A stretch of DNA of 36,462 nucleotides, from positions 100,504-136,965 of the forward strand of contig NZ_JABETO010000014.1 of assembly GCF_013055795.1 (NCBI RefSeq), given 5' to 3'. Of the stretch, positions 8,430 through 16,208 are shown in pieces; within the stretch, counting starts at the first letter, position 1; every line of letters starts with the position of its first letter. This stretch comes from Streptomyces sp. I05A-00742. GTDB lineage: Bacteria; Actinomycetota; Actinomycetes; Streptomycetales; Streptomycetaceae. The translations under genes were made by a program, and so were the position numbers. The notes under the pieces are model-generated. The model had not been told where the DNA came from and did no database searches. It saw only the letters and a program-made list of their open reading frames with translations.

Positions 8430-9431
8430 TCACGATCCGCTCCCGCCCTTGTCGGGGACGACGTAGCCGCCCGCTTCTCGGACCAGCTGGACGTCGTTGG
8501 CCATCCGCGAGCAGGTCTGCCGGACGAGTGCCGGGTCGAGGCCGGTCTCCTCGGCGATCTGCTTGGGTTTGGCGCCGGGGTGTTCGCGGACGTAGTGCAG
8601 GACGGTGGCGCGGGTGTCGCCGATGGTGTGGTCGGCGGCCGGGCCCTCGAGGAGTTGCCAGGCGCCGGCCTCGGCGTAGAAGCGGAGCGCGTATTCGGCT
8701 TCGTCGACGTCGCGGCCGGTGACGTGCAGGACGCCGTCGGCCTGGCCGCGGGCGCGTTTGAGCACGAGGGTGGCGTCGGCGGCGCCCGCGAGGCCGTTGG
8801 TGCCGGAGACTTCGGCGAGGAAGTCGTCGGAGCCGGCCTTGCGGACGTGGTGGACCAGGACCATGGCGATGCCGTAGTGGTCGGCGATCCGCTTCGCGTG
8901 GCCGACGGCCGCGTAGTCGGCGTCGTAGGCCGAGGTGCCCGGGGCGGACGGGCCGCGCATCTTCGCGAAGACGTCGACCACGACCATACGGGCGTCCGGG
9001 TTGCGGTCCACCCATTGGGCGATCGCCTCGTTGCCACCCTGGGGCAGCGGCGGGCAGGAGGTGGCGAGCGTCAGGCCGGACGGGGCGCGGTCGGTGCCGA
9101 GGAGCTTTCGCATGCGGGTCTGCAAGCGCCGCGGGGTGTCCTCCAGGGCGAGGTAGAGCACCGGGCCGCCCTCCACGGCGACGCTGTCCATCGCCCGGCC
9201 GCCGCCCGCCACCGAGAGCGCCAAGCCCAGGGACAGCCAGGACTTGCCGACCTTCGGCGGGCCCGCGAGGAGGTTCACGCCCTCGGAGATGATCCCGGGC
9301 ACCGCCCACCGCGGCTCGGGGAACTCCGCCGCCATCAGATCGTCCGCCGTCCACGCGGTGCGGATGCGCTGCTGGGCCGGTTGGAGGGGCTGCGGCTCCG
9401 GGTGCGCGGAGTAGAGGTGGGGCTCGCTCAC
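8430..9431 (-). CDS. RepA-like replicative helicase/ATPase (AAA_25)
   Basis: A 333-aa RecA-fold ATPase. GTG 9431 is chosen because it sits in a GTGA overlap with the stop of the prim-pol gene and has GGAGGT five bases upstream. The Walker A sequence AGPPKVGKSWLSL is near residue 60 and Walker B MVVVDVFAKM near 148. LVHHVRKAGSDDF is the conserved segment of RSF1010-RepA-like hexameric helicases. The C-terminal 80 residues contain a probable winged helix (PKQIAEETGLDPALVRQTCSRMAND). With the coupled prim-pol gene it forms a replication module that lets the excised circle replicate before or during transfer. Confidence 0.9.
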   Translation of the reverse strand: MSEPHLYSAHPEPQPLQPAQQRIRTAWTADDLMAAEFPEPRWAVPGIISEGVNLLAGPPKVGKSWLSLGLALSVAGGGRAMDSVAVEGGPVLYLALEDTPRRLQTRMRKLLGTDRAPSGLTLATSCPPLPQGGNEAIAQWVDRNPDARMVVVDVFAKMRGPSAPGTSAYDADYAAVGHAKRIADHYGIAMVLVHHVRKAGSDDFLAEVSGTNGLAGAADATLVLKRARGQADGVLHVTGRDVDEAEYALRFYAEAGAWQLLEGPAADHTIGDTRATVLHYVREHPGAKPKQIAEETGLDPALVRQTCSRMANDVQLVREAGGYVVPDKGGSGS

Positions 9432-10318
9432 GCGGACCTCCGGGTTACGGTCCGCGGACGCCGGGCGCCGGTCTTGAGGCCCGAAGCGACCGTGCGCCGC
9501 GCTTCGCGCTCGCCCTGCCCGACGCGGAGCGCGGCGGTGACCAGCCACTCCGTCACCTCAGCTCCGCTCAGCTCCCCTCCGGCGACGAGCTGTCCGAGGG
9601 CGATGGCCGCGAGGTAGAGGGCGTTGTTGTGCTCGTGCTCCGGGGAGTTGGCGACCTTGGCGAGCTCCCCGTCGACGGCCGCCTTGAGGTAGCCGCTCCG
9701 GCGGTCGGAGCCGAGGGTCACCGTGACGGGTTCCTGCGGGGGCAGCTCCATGGGGCGCAGGAGATCCACCAGCCAGAGCGGCAGCGGCGCAGGATCGACG
9801 TCGTTGACGCAGGTGTACGGCTTGCCGTTCACGACGCTGCCGGCGCCCACCACGCAGCCGCCCGCCGCCCGGGTGTCGATCTTCCACCCGAGCGCGCCGA
9901 CGGTGTTGCGCAGTTCCACGTCCTGCGGGGCGGCGAAGTAGAGGTGCGTGCCGCCACTGGCTGTCCGGACGGTGTAGGTGTCACCGGGGAACGGCTGCTC
10001 GTGGTCGGCCGCGAGCTTGGCCAGCGCGTCCGCGCCGGTGGTCACCGCGTGGAGCGTCCCAGCGGGCGGCAGGTCCTGGTCATGCTTGGGCACGTCCAGG
10101 TCGATCACAACGAGCTTCGAAGGGCCGGTGGCGATCCCGACGTTGAAGTCGGACGCGGCCCAGCAGCGGAAGATACGCGCGACGTCGGTCGTCGCCCGCT
10201 GCTCCCACGCGCGCACGGCCGGGCGCTTCCCGGTGCGCCAGATCGGGAAGATCTTCCAGCCGCGCTCGGCGGTCGCAAGAGCGGCGTCGAGCAGCGGACA
10301 AGGGCTGTCCTGGGGCAT
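9428..10318 (-). CDS. Bifunctional DNA primase/polymerase (prim-pol) replication protein
   Basis: A 296-aa protein with a prim-pol domain. ATG 10318 has AGGAGGT nine bases upstream; a longer in-frame start at 10453 runs through the intergenic hairpin and is unlikely. The acidic motif VVIDLDVPKHD (near residue 71) provides metal-binding Asp residues, and SGGTHLYFA (near 123) is the sGxxHxYF motif of archaeo-eukaryotic primases. The stop overlaps the helicase start as GTGA. Prim-pol plus helicase is one of the recognised AICE replication types. The origin is not identified; the flanking palindromes are candidates. Confidence 0.92.
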   Translation of the reverse strand: MPQDSPCPLLDAALATAERGWKIFPIWRTGKRPAVRAWEQRATTDVARIFRCWAASDFNVGIATGPSKLVVIDLDVPKHDQDLPPAGTLHAVTTGADALAKLAADHEQPFPGDTYTVRTASGGTHLYFAAPQDVELRNTVGALGWKIDTRAAGGCVVGAGSVVNGKPYTCVNDVDPAPLPLWLVDLLRPMELPPQEPVTVTLGSDRRSGYLKAAVDGELAKVANSPEHEHNNALYLAAIALGQLVAGGELSGAEVTEWLVTAALRVGQGEREARRTVASGLKTGARRPRTVTRRSA

Positions 10319-10330
10319 GCTGGTGACACC

Positions 10331-10400
10331 TCCTGTGTCTTGGTTGGGATGGGAGGCCGGGGCAGCGGGCGTCCTTGACCCGTCGACCGCTGCCCCGGGA
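10331..10400 (-). promoter_or_regulatory. Leader hairpin upstream of the prim-pol gene (element copy A)
   Basis: CCGGGGCAGCGG (10357-10368) pairs perfectly with CCGCTGCCCCGG (10387-10398) around an 18-nt loop containing TTGACCCGTCGA. The same loop, flanking GGGATGG and hairpin layout occur at 14661-14733, also just upstream of a strong ribosome-binding site on the minus strand. It could be an RNA leader, a protein-binding site, or part of a replication origin. Confidence 0.6.
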
Positions 10401-10409
10401 TTCGAAGAC

Positions 10410-10769
10410 CTACGGCCGGCTCCAGGCCAGGTAGGCGCGGCGGACGTATTCACGGTGGTCGTCCGCGGTGATCAGCTCGGAGCCCCTGAGGCTCAGCCCG
10501 TCGTGCGTGGCGTCGTACCGCACCAGTTGGAGCGCGGCCCCAGCGGCGGCGTCGATCGCCGGCGCCGCCACCTCCGGGGCGTAGCTCGCCGCCTCCTTGA
10601 TCGCGATGCGGTCCAGCAAAGCGGCCTTGCGGAGCCAGAACTCGCGGCCCGGCTCCCGGCCGGTCGGCCGGGTGGCCTTGTACCGGGCCATCCACGTGAT
10701 TTCGGTGATGATGCTGGGGGCGGTCGCGTACGCGGTGGAGGGGTCGGGGGTGTGCGATTCCCTGATCAC
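10410..10769 (-). CDS. Hypothetical AICE protein
   Basis: A 119-aa protein of unknown function. GTG 10769 is chosen because it overlaps the stop of the upstream gene as GTGA, indicating coupled translation; the longer ORF upstream is Arg/Pro shadow sequence. It is mostly helical with a basic centre (MARYKATRPTGREPGREFWLRKAALLDRIAIKEA), no Cys, and no membrane segment. It belongs to the replication/transfer operon and is separated from prim-pol by a hairpin, so expression of the two may be uncoupled. Confidence 0.8.
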   Translation of the reverse strand: MIRESHTPDPSTAYATAPSIITEITWMARYKATRPTGREPGREFWLRKAALLDRIAIKEAASYAPEVAAPAIDAAAGAALQLVRYDATHDGLSLRGSELITADDHREYVRRAYLAWSRP

Positions 10770-11386
10770 TGGGCCTCCTCGGCGTCCGGGTTCGGGGTCA
10801 TGAGGGCGAAGTGCAGGGCGCTCTCGGCCTGCTCGCCGTAGGCGTAAGCGGCGTCGGCCAGGCCGACGGAGAATTCGCCGGCCTCGCAGTGCGGCTCCGA
10901 CGTGGCGCCGTGAGTCTCGTCCTGGCGCTTGAGAAGAGCGCGGTGGAGCTCCGCCAGGCGGGGGCCGCCGCTCCACGTGCCCAGGTGTCCGGTCAGGTCG
11001 GGCGAGCCGGTGGTGGGGATCACGTACCGGCCGTCCTCGCGCCGCAGTTCGACGTATCGCGGTCGCTCGCCCGCGAGCACGGACAGCGTCACCGCTGCCG
11101 CTCCGTGGGCGTATGCGAGGGCGGTGTTCTCGTAGAGCCTCTTGGTGTGGCCCTCCAGCTCCCGGTAGATGTCAGCCATTTGGCAAACGGCGACGTCGTG
11201 CGGGCGGAAGAAGGGCGCCCCGGGGACGTTCAACTGCCCCTCCACCGGGAGTAAGCGGTGCGGTTCGACGCCCCAGGCGGCGGTACGGGCCGCCTGGTTG
11301 GCCATGCGCAGTTCGCGGGCCGCCGCACCGAGAGCGAAGACGCTCTCGGTCAGGCTCTGGAACCACGCAACAGCAGGCTTGGTCAC
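10766..11386 (-). CDS. Hypothetical AICE protein, helical
   Basis: A 206-aa soluble protein starting at GTG 11386 with GGAGGA eight bases upstream. It is Ala/Glu-rich and predicted helical, with the segment IYRELEGHTKRLYENTALAYAHGAAAVTLSVLAGERPRY in the middle. No catalytic motif is seen. It is coupled to the next gene through a GTGA overlap. A stem-loop lies directly upstream of its ribosome-binding site. It sits between the small transfer-associated membrane genes and the replication genes. Function is unknown. Confidence 0.82.
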   Translation of the reverse strand: MTKPAVAWFQSLTESVFALGAAARELRMANQAARTAAWGVEPHRLLPVEGQLNVPGAPFFRPHDVAVCQMADIYRELEGHTKRLYENTALAYAHGAAAVTLSVLAGERPRYVELRREDGRYVIPTTGSPDLTGHLGTWSGGPRLAELHRALLKRQDETHGATSEPHCEAGEFSVGLADAAYAYGEQAESALHFALMTPNPDAEEAQ

Positions 11387-11433
11387 GAATGGTCCTCCCT
11401 GCTCGTGGGGCCGGACTGTCCGGTCCTCCGCAC

Positions 11434-11464
11434 GGCCTCACTCCGCTCACGAGGAGTTGAGGCC
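11434..11464 (-). terminator. Intergenic stem-loop
   Basis: GGCCTCA (11434-11440) pairs with TGAGGCC (11458-11464), extended by CTCC/GGAG with one bulged T and an 8-nt loop. It lies in the 91-nt gap between two co-directional genes and could terminate, attenuate or stabilise transcripts. Confidence 0.5.
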
Positions 11465-11477
11465 GCACAGGGGGCCG

Positions 11478-11714
11478 TCAGCGGACGGCGTAGCGGGTGG
11501 TGTCGCCTTCGCCGGCCGACGTCAGCAGGGCGCGGAGGTCACCGCCGACCGCGGCGAGGCGGTGCTCGATCGCCTCCCAGGAGTCGGGGTCTATGGCCAT
11601 CAGGGCGGCGATGGCGATCGGTCCCTTACCGCGTTCGAGAGCGGTGAGGACGTCGCGGAGCTCTGCCGCGGCCATCAGGGAGATGCGGGGGACGGTCGTC
11701 CGGCATTCGCACAT
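11478..11714 (-). CDS. Small hypothetical protein
   Basis: A 78-aa protein from ATG 11714, which has AAGGAG six bases upstream. An alternative ATG at 11735 overlaps the upstream stop (ATGA) but has no ribosome-binding site and adds seven residues. The N-terminus holds a CEC motif (MCECRTTVPRISL); the rest is a helical, acidic segment with no other Cys. Function is unknown; position in the transfer operon suggests an accessory role. Confidence 0.72.
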   Translation of the reverse strand: MCECRTTVPRISLMAAAELRDVLTALERGKGPIAIAALMAIDPDSWEAIEHRLAAVGGDLRALLTSAGEGDTTRYAVR

Positions 11715-11731
11715 GGTCTTCTCCTTGTCGG

Positions 11732-11926
11732 TCATTTGCCGAGGTCGCGGACCGCGCCGCTCAGGGCGGTCATGATCTGGTCGATGGAGCCGGCCGCCCC
11801 GGTCCGGGAGAGGTAGAAGCCGAAGAGGACGGCCACTGCGGCGGCACCGATGCCGACAGCCTTGAAGCGGATCAGCAGGGCCAGGAGCACGCCGAAGAGC
11901 GCGAGAGCGGAGATCGTGACGAACAC
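11732..11926 (-). CDS. Small two-helix membrane protein, Spd-like
   Basis: A 64-aa integral membrane protein. GTG 11926 is favoured because AAGGAG lies six bases upstream and the gap to the previous stop is 16 nt; the longer GTG at 12001 has no such site and would overlap the previous gene by 59 nt. Two hydrophobic helices (FVTISALALFGVLLALLI and GIGAAAVAVLFGFYL) flank a short basic loop (RFKAVG), leaving a 23-residue C-terminal tail. Small membrane proteins next to traB commonly belong to the spread (Spd) group that moves plasmids between mycelial compartments. Assignment is by context. Confidence 0.72.
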   Translation of the reverse strand: MFVTISALALFGVLLALLIRFKAVGIGAAAVAVLFGFYLSRTGAAGSIDQIMTALSGAVRDLGK

Positions 11927-11942
11927 GGTGAGCTCCTTGGAG

Positions 11943-12194
11943 TCAGCGGGTGCCTTCGCGGTGAACCCGGGAGGCGGCGTTGTAGAGGTGGCGTCCGACA
12001 CGGACGCGCTTGCCGTGGCCGTGGCAGCGTCGGCAGTCGCGTCCGCGGGTGATCCGGCCGCGGCGGTTCTTCCTGATCTGGAAGCCGAAGCCGCCGCACT
12101 TCCGGCAGTTGCCGAGGGGGCTGACGGCGCACAGGGCGGCGTAGCAGATGGTGATGAGGAGGAGAGCGGGTATAGCGGAGAAGAGGGAGCTCAC
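11943..12194 (-). CDS. Membrane-anchored DnaJ-type zinc-finger small protein
   Basis: An 83-aa protein starting at GTG 12194 with AGGAGG seven bases upstream. Residues 3-25 are one hydrophobic segment (LFSAIPALLLITICYAALCAV). It is followed by two CxxC-xG-x(F/H)G knuckles: CRKCGGFGF and CRRCHGHG, separated by a basic stretch. This spacing resembles half of a DnaJ zinc-binding domain. The C-terminus is basic. It sits immediately downstream of the putative clt region and traB, so it is probably transcribed with them. A role at the transfer pore is inferred from context only. Confidence 0.8.
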   Translation of the reverse strand: MSSLFSAIPALLLITICYAALCAVSPLGNCRKCGGFGFQIRKNRRGRITRGRDCRRCHGHGKRVRVGRHLYNAASRVHREGTR

Positions 12195-12234
12195 GAGGGG
12201 CCTCCTGGGCGCGTTTCCGGGTGTGCGCGGGGAG

Positions 12235-12319
12235 GGCCGCTAACCGCTAGCGGCCTGGTCAGAGCTGGTGGGGGGTGCTAGCGGGGCCGCTAACGTTAGC
12301 GGGGCGTCCTGCTAGCACC
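12235..12319. promoter_or_regulatory. Putative clt transfer locus: GCTAGCGG-type repeat cluster
   Basis: Within 85 bp there are GGCCGCTA/TAGCGGCC (12235-12242 with 12248-12255), the perfect 16-bp palindrome CCGCTAACGTTAGCGG (12287-12302), and GGTGCTAGC near 12275 with GCTAGCACC at 12311. The octamer G(C/T)TAGCGG occurs at 12246, 12277 and 12295, with inverted copies at 12237 and 12287. The cluster starts six bases after the traB stop. In Streptomyces plasmids the clt locus, with 8-bp repeats bound by the TraB C-terminus, lies at this place. Confidence 0.62.
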
Positions 12320-12324
12320 GGCGG

Positions 12325-14367
12325 TCATCCCGCTTCCTGGATCCCGTCACGGTCGGCGACTGCCGCTGCGATGTCGGCACGGGCGATGCCGCGCCGGTTG
12401 ACGACCTTGCCGTTGAGCCGTCGTCCGATCTGCACGGTGTCGATCCCGAAGGGCTTGAGCGCGGCGGTCAACTGCTCGGCGGCCCAGCCGGCGTAGACGT
12501 CGGGCCGCAGTTCCTCCAGGCGGCCCACGACCGTCTCGTTCCATGCCTTCGGCTCGTGCGCCGGAACGACGGCGAGGATGTCGCGGAGCAGATCGAAGGA
12601 GGCGGCGGACTCGGCGACGGGGTCCTCGCCGAGGGCGTGACCGGTGAGGGTGCCCGCCGCCTCGCGCAGCTCGTAGGCGCGGACCGCCACCGCGTCGGCC
12701 TCGGGAGCGTCGATGTACGCCGCGCCGACGATCCGGGCGTCGGCGCCTTCGCCGACGAAGTAGTGGATGCCCTTGTCACCCCACGCGAACATCGTCGCCC
12801 GTACGCCCCGCTTGTACGCGGAGGTGCCCAGCACCATGTCGTTCTCCAACTGCCCCATGACCTTGAGGCACCACCGGTTGGAAGCGTTCGCCGAGATGCC
12901 GGTGGGCAGGGACTGCGCGTTGGGCCGCTGGGTGGCGAGGAGGAGGGTGATGGCGAGAGCGGGTCCGCGCTTCGTCAGGTCGGTGCAGATCTCCTCGAGC
13001 TCCTTGCCGTGCTTGGGGTGCTCGAACCACACCTGGCACTCGTCCGCGCCGATCACGATCGGGTGCAGGCCCAGGGACTTGTTGCCGGCGAGTTCGCTGG
13101 TGACCTTGGACTCGGGGCAGAGGTCCCGCGGCAGGTTCCGGATCACCTTCGCCCGTCGGCGCAGTTCCTCCCGGACGCCTCGGAGCACGGCCAGGGCGTA
13201 GTCGATGTCCTCGTCTTCGTCGCCGGGGCGGTAGCTGTGGGCGACGCGCTCCAGCGGGCCGAGGTCTCCGGTCCCCTTGAGGTCGAAGACATGCAGGGCG
13301 GCGCGCGGGTCCAGCGCGGCGACGAGCAGGAGCAGCCGGAGGAGGAACGTCTTGCCCATGCGCGGGATGGCGCCGATGATCCCCGAGATGTACATCAGGG
13401 TGACGTCGACCCAACGTCCGCGCTGGTCCGTGCCGTACGGGGCTGGCTTGAACAGGTCCACGCTGCCGCTCTTCAGCAGCGGCCACACCGGCTTCTTCGC
13501 CTTCGACATGTCCTGATCACCGACCCAGAGCACGAGCCGACCCGTGTGCTCCTCGGGAACAGCCTCGGGCCAGACGCAGCCGAGCGGCCGACGCAGACCC
13601 GACGCGAGCCGTTCGCGACGGTCGATCACGTCCGTGACCGTCACGCCGTACGGCAGGTCGCCCTCGGCCCGCCAGCCGGGGCCGTCCCGCGTGATGGGAG
13701 TGGTGAAGACGAAGCCGTCCCGGCCCTTGCTCTGGGCCTGGTTGATCGCCGGGATGCCCAGGGCTCCGAGGGCGCGGAGGACGATGTCGCTGGTGAGCTT
13801 CTGGGTCTTCGGCATCTCCACTGCCCGCGTGATCACCGGGTCGTCCGCCGGGGTGCCGAGGTACCCGAGAGCCAGCACCAGCGTGCCGAGGGAGACGGCT
13901 TGAAGCCAGCCGGGGGCCAGCACGTACAAGGCCAGCGTCGCCCCGAGCCCGATGAACGAGGCCAGGACGGCGACGAGCGTCCGCAGCCGCACCCGGCCGT
14001 CCCGCTGCCGGGAGAGCTTCAGGTACTCGCCGACGTCCTCGCGCCGTATGGCGGCCAGGCGGACGGGGTCACCCTCGGAGTCGGTGACCCACCGCATGGT
14101 CCCGCCGACGAAGCGGGCGGCGCCACGGGGCGCCTGCAGGGTGAGGCGCGCCGTGTACAGCGGGGAGCGCCACAGGTGGTACGCGGTCACGTGGCTGTAG
14201 TGGCCGACGGCCCACGTCGCGGCGGTCTTGAGCTCCGCCCGGTCGCGCATCCACGACGGGACCACCGGCCGGCGCTTGGCGCCGGTGATCCGCGCCATGA
14301 AGCCGGGGCCTGCCGTGCCCGGGCCGTCGACCATGACTGCTGCGTCGAGGTCCTGAGCCGTGGCCAT
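12325..14367 (-). CDS. traB: TraB-type FtsK/SpoIIIE conjugative DNA translocase
   Basis: A 680-aa ATPase that pumps double-stranded DNA between mycelia during Streptomyces conjugation. ATG 14367 overlaps the upstream stop as TGATG. An N-terminal domain of about 120 aa precedes two closely spaced membrane helices (TLVAVLASFIGLGATLALYVLAP and SLGTLVLALGYLG). The motor domain has Walker A GAIPRMGKTFLL (near 335), Walker B HPIVIGADECQVWF (near 440) and ALAITLLLATQRP as the conserved RecA-fold strand. The last 75 residues form a winged-helix domain (QLTAALKPFGIDTVQIGRRLNGK) expected to read clt repeats. The repeats directly downstream fit that role. No truncation is seen. Confidence 0.94.
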   Translation of the reverse strand: MATAQDLDAAVMVDGPGTAGPGFMARITGAKRRPVVPSWMRDRAELKTAATWAVGHYSHVTAYHLWRSPLYTARLTLQAPRGAARFVGGTMRWVTDSEGDPVRLAAIRREDVGEYLKLSRQRDGRVRLRTLVAVLASFIGLGATLALYVLAPGWLQAVSLGTLVLALGYLGTPADDPVITRAVEMPKTQKLTSDIVLRALGALGIPAINQAQSKGRDGFVFTTPITRDGPGWRAEGDLPYGVTVTDVIDRRERLASGLRRPLGCVWPEAVPEEHTGRLVLWVGDQDMSKAKKPVWPLLKSGSVDLFKPAPYGTDQRGRWVDVTLMYISGIIGAIPRMGKTFLLRLLLLVAALDPRAALHVFDLKGTGDLGPLERVAHSYRPGDEDEDIDYALAVLRGVREELRRRAKVIRNLPRDLCPESKVTSELAGNKSLGLHPIVIGADECQVWFEHPKHGKELEEICTDLTKRGPALAITLLLATQRPNAQSLPTGISANASNRWCLKVMGQLENDMVLGTSAYKRGVRATMFAWGDKGIHYFVGEGADARIVGAAYIDAPEADAVAVRAYELREAAGTLTGHALGEDPVAESAASFDLLRDILAVVPAHEPKAWNETVVGRLEELRPDVYAGWAAEQLTAALKPFGIDTVQIGRRLNGKVVNRRGIARADIAAAVADRDGIQEAG

Positions 14368-14654
14368 CACGCCGCCCCCTTCAGCCAGGTCGGCCATGCC
14401 TCGGCCTTCACCCTCCACAGGGCCGTGCTGTTGAGGTGGGCGGCGTACAACGCGTCCTCCGCCGCGACGTCATCCGTCTCGCCCAGCTCCAGGAGCTCCG
14501 CGAGCACGCACTCGGCCACCGCCAGGCGGGCCGCGCGCTCCTCGGCGGACTCTCCGGAGACTCCGTGGAAGAGCTCCCTGAAGCTTTCCGGAGTGGTCGA
14601 CATCCGGGTCTGTAACCCCTTGATGACCTGCTGGTCTTCTGTGTACCAACGCAT
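14367..14654 (-). CDS. Small hypothetical protein coupled to traB
   Basis: A 95-aa acidic helical protein from ATG 14654, preceded by AGGAGAG; the longer frame upstream runs through a hairpin. The sequence SAEERAARLAVAECVLAELLELGETDDVAAEDALYAAHL is strongly helical, with a Trp-rich tail (WRVKAEAWPTWLKG). Its stop overlaps the traB start, so the two are translationally coupled. It has no recognisable domain. A role as a traB partner or regulator is inferred from coupling. Confidence 0.8.
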   Translation of the reverse strand: MRWYTEDQQVIKGLQTRMSTTPESFRELFHGVSGESAEERAARLAVAECVLAELLELGETDDVAAEDALYAAHLNSTALWRVKAEAWPTWLKGAA

Positions 14655-14660
14655 CGTCTC

Positions 14661-14733
14661 TCCTGCGCTGTCGGTGGGATGGAGAGCCGGGCGGTGAGCC
14701 TCCGTTGACCCGTCGATCACCGCTGCCGGCCCG
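14661..14733 (-). promoter_or_regulatory. Leader hairpin upstream of the traB operon gene (element copy B)
   Basis: The sequence is related to 10331-10400: TCCTG, GGTGGGATGG, GCCGGGC, then TTGACCCGTCGA and CACCGCTGCC. GGTGA pairs with TCACC around the conserved TTGACCCGTCGA loop, and outer AGAGCC/GGCTCT can extend the stem. It lies just upstream of the ribosome-binding site at 14654. Confidence 0.6.
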
Positions 14734-14741
14734 GGTGGCTC

Positions 14742-15125
14742 TCAGAGGCGGAAGCGTCGGGGCTGGACGAGGCGGCGCGCGAATCCGTAGAGGTGCGACA
14801 CGGCCATGTAGCCACCGAGGGCCGTCAATCCGGTGAGAAGCCAGTCCGCGCCCAGCTGCCGGGCGGTGTGGCCACCGAGGTAGGCGAGGAAGAGGGCGAG
14901 GACGAAGACGGTCACGGCCACGACGGCCTGCCCGTTCGTCATCGGCTCGGACCTGCGGGCCACCATCTCGACGTCCTTCGACTCGACGAGCCGGATACCG
15001 CCGGTGACCTGCAGGGCCACGAGGTTGCCGGTCGGCTGGGCGGCGAAGCCGGACACCGTGCCGAGCGTCTTGCTGCTGCGGTCACGGACCACATCGCCGA
15101 TCGTGAGCTTGATCGCGCGCTTCAA
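14742..15125 (-). CDS. Membrane protein of the transfer operon
   Basis: A 127-aa protein, first gene of the leftward operon. The best start is TTG 15125 with GGGGG about eight bases upstream; no ATG or GTG fits the conserved-looking MKRAIKLTIGDVVRD start. The N-terminal 60 residues look like a small beta-barrel (GDVVRDRSSKTLGTVSGFAAQPTGNLVALQVTGG). Two membrane helices follow (VVAVTVFVLALFLAYLGG and WLLTGLTALGGYMAVSHLYG), with a basic tail. It is divergent from the GntR gene across a 294-bp operator region, so that regulator probably controls it and the genes behind it. Confidence 0.78.
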   Translation of the reverse strand: MKRAIKLTIGDVVRDRSSKTLGTVSGFAAQPTGNLVALQVTGGIRLVESKDVEMVARRSEPMTNGQAVVAVTVFVLALFLAYLGGHTARQLGADWLLTGLTALGGYMAVSHLYGFARRLVQPRRFRL

Positions 15126-15291
15126 CTGGGTCCCCCCAAGGGATCAGAGGCCGGGAAACCGGATGGCGGTACGGGTCCGCCCCGGGCGGTGCCTCCTCCG
15201 GATCCACCGCTGCGGGCGACGGAACCGAAGGTGATCGCTCGTTGCCCTGATTCGCCCGCCCTCAGAACGGTCGCCACAGAGCCGCAACTCA

Positions 15292-15372
15292 TCAAGAGGT
15301 CTTGAGGACAACTCCTCTTTATGAGTTGCGATGACTATGGCGGATGCCCGCAGACTCGTCAAGACCTCTTGA
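15292..15372. promoter_or_regulatory. Paired GntR operators in the divergent promoter region
   Basis: Two 14-bp sites of the form TCAAGA-NN-TCTTGA occur at 15292-15305 (centre GG) and 15359-15372 (centre CC), 67 bp apart. A further inverted repeat CAACTC-N8-GAGTTG spans 15309-15328. They lie in the 294-bp gap between the leftward transfer operon and the rightward GntR gene. Symmetry and position fit binding by a GntR dimer that represses both promoters, like KorSA in pSAM2. Confidence 0.75.
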
Positions 15373-15419
15373 TGACTCGTATGCTGAGGGCCATTGCACG
15401 ACGGGACGGGTGAGCACCA

Positions 15420-16208
15420 GTGGCCAAGGCGTACGAGCGCATCGCGGACGACCTCCGCCAGTCCATCCGCACAGGCGAACTCGCCCCCGGCGACCGGCTG
15501 CCGTCCGAGGCGAAACTCGCCGAGCACTACCGCCGGAGCGTCCCGACTGTCCGTGACGCCCTCCGCCTCCTCCAGTCCGAAGGACTGATCGACAAGGAGC
15601 ACGGACGGGGCAACTTCGTCCGGCGGCCGCGCACCCTGGTGCAGCGCTCGAACCTCCGCCACCAGTGGGAGAAGGACCGGGCCCGCGAACCGGAGGAGAA
15701 GCGCGCCGAGACCGGAGCGACCGAGCACGACACCGGCCTGGAGCTCCCGGACCTCGTCTTCCACGCGGCGTACGGCGAGATCCCGGCGGACAAGGACCTC
15801 GCGGAAGCGTTCGGCGTCCCTGAGGGGGCGGCACTCCTGGAGCGCACCTATCGCACCCGCTACCGGGCCGAAAGCGCTCCCTTCACTCTGGTGACCTCCT
15901 ACCTCGTCCGCGACCTGGTAGCGGCGAACCCGGCCCTCCTGGACGCCGCCAACGAGCCATGGCCGGGCGGCACGCAGAACCAGCTGTTCACGGTGGGCAT
16001 CGAGCTCGGGCGCATAGAGGAACGCGTCACGGCACGCCCCCCGACCGCGGAGGAGGCGGAGGAGCTCGAACTCCCGCCCGGGACCGCCGTCCTGGTCCTC
16101 CGGAAGACGTCGTTCGACGTCGATGACCGCCCCGTGGAGATCTCCGACGTCGTCCTGCCCGGCGACCGCACGGAAATGCTCTTCACCACTCCCCTGGAAA
16201 GGTGGTGA
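15420..16208 (+). CDS. GntR/HutC-family repressor, KorSA-like
   Basis: A 262-aa regulator from GTG 15420. The N-terminal winged helix (YERIADDLRQSIRTGELAPGDRLPSEAKLAEHY ... TVRDALRLLQSEGLIDKEHGRGNFV) is typical GntR; residues 90-255 form a UTRA ligand-binding domain (TYRTRYRAESAPFTLVTSYL ... VLVLRKTSFDVDDRPVEISDVVLPGDR). It is divergent from the transfer/replication operon, and two TCAAGA-NN-TCTTGA sites lie between. In pSAM2, KorSA of this family keeps the element quiet by repressing the activator and itself. Its stop overlaps the start of the glycosyltransferase gene. The effector is unknown. Confidence 0.9.
   Translation: MAKAYERIADDLRQSIRTGELAPGDRLPSEAKLAEHYRRSVPTVRDALRLLQSEGLIDKEHGRGNFVRRPRTLVQRSNLRHQWEKDRAREPEEKRAETGATEHDTGLELPDLVFHAAYGEIPADKDLAEAFGVPEGAALLERTYRTRYRAESAPFTLVTSYLVRDLVAANPALLDAANEPWPGGTQNQLFTVGIELGRIEERVTARPPTAEEAEELELPPGTAVLVLRKTSFDVDDRPVEISDVVLPGDRTEMLFTTPLERW

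Noticed and set aside
12556..14697. 713-codon frame opposite traB
   Set aside because: Antisense shadow; the minus strand shows Walker motifs and membrane helices.
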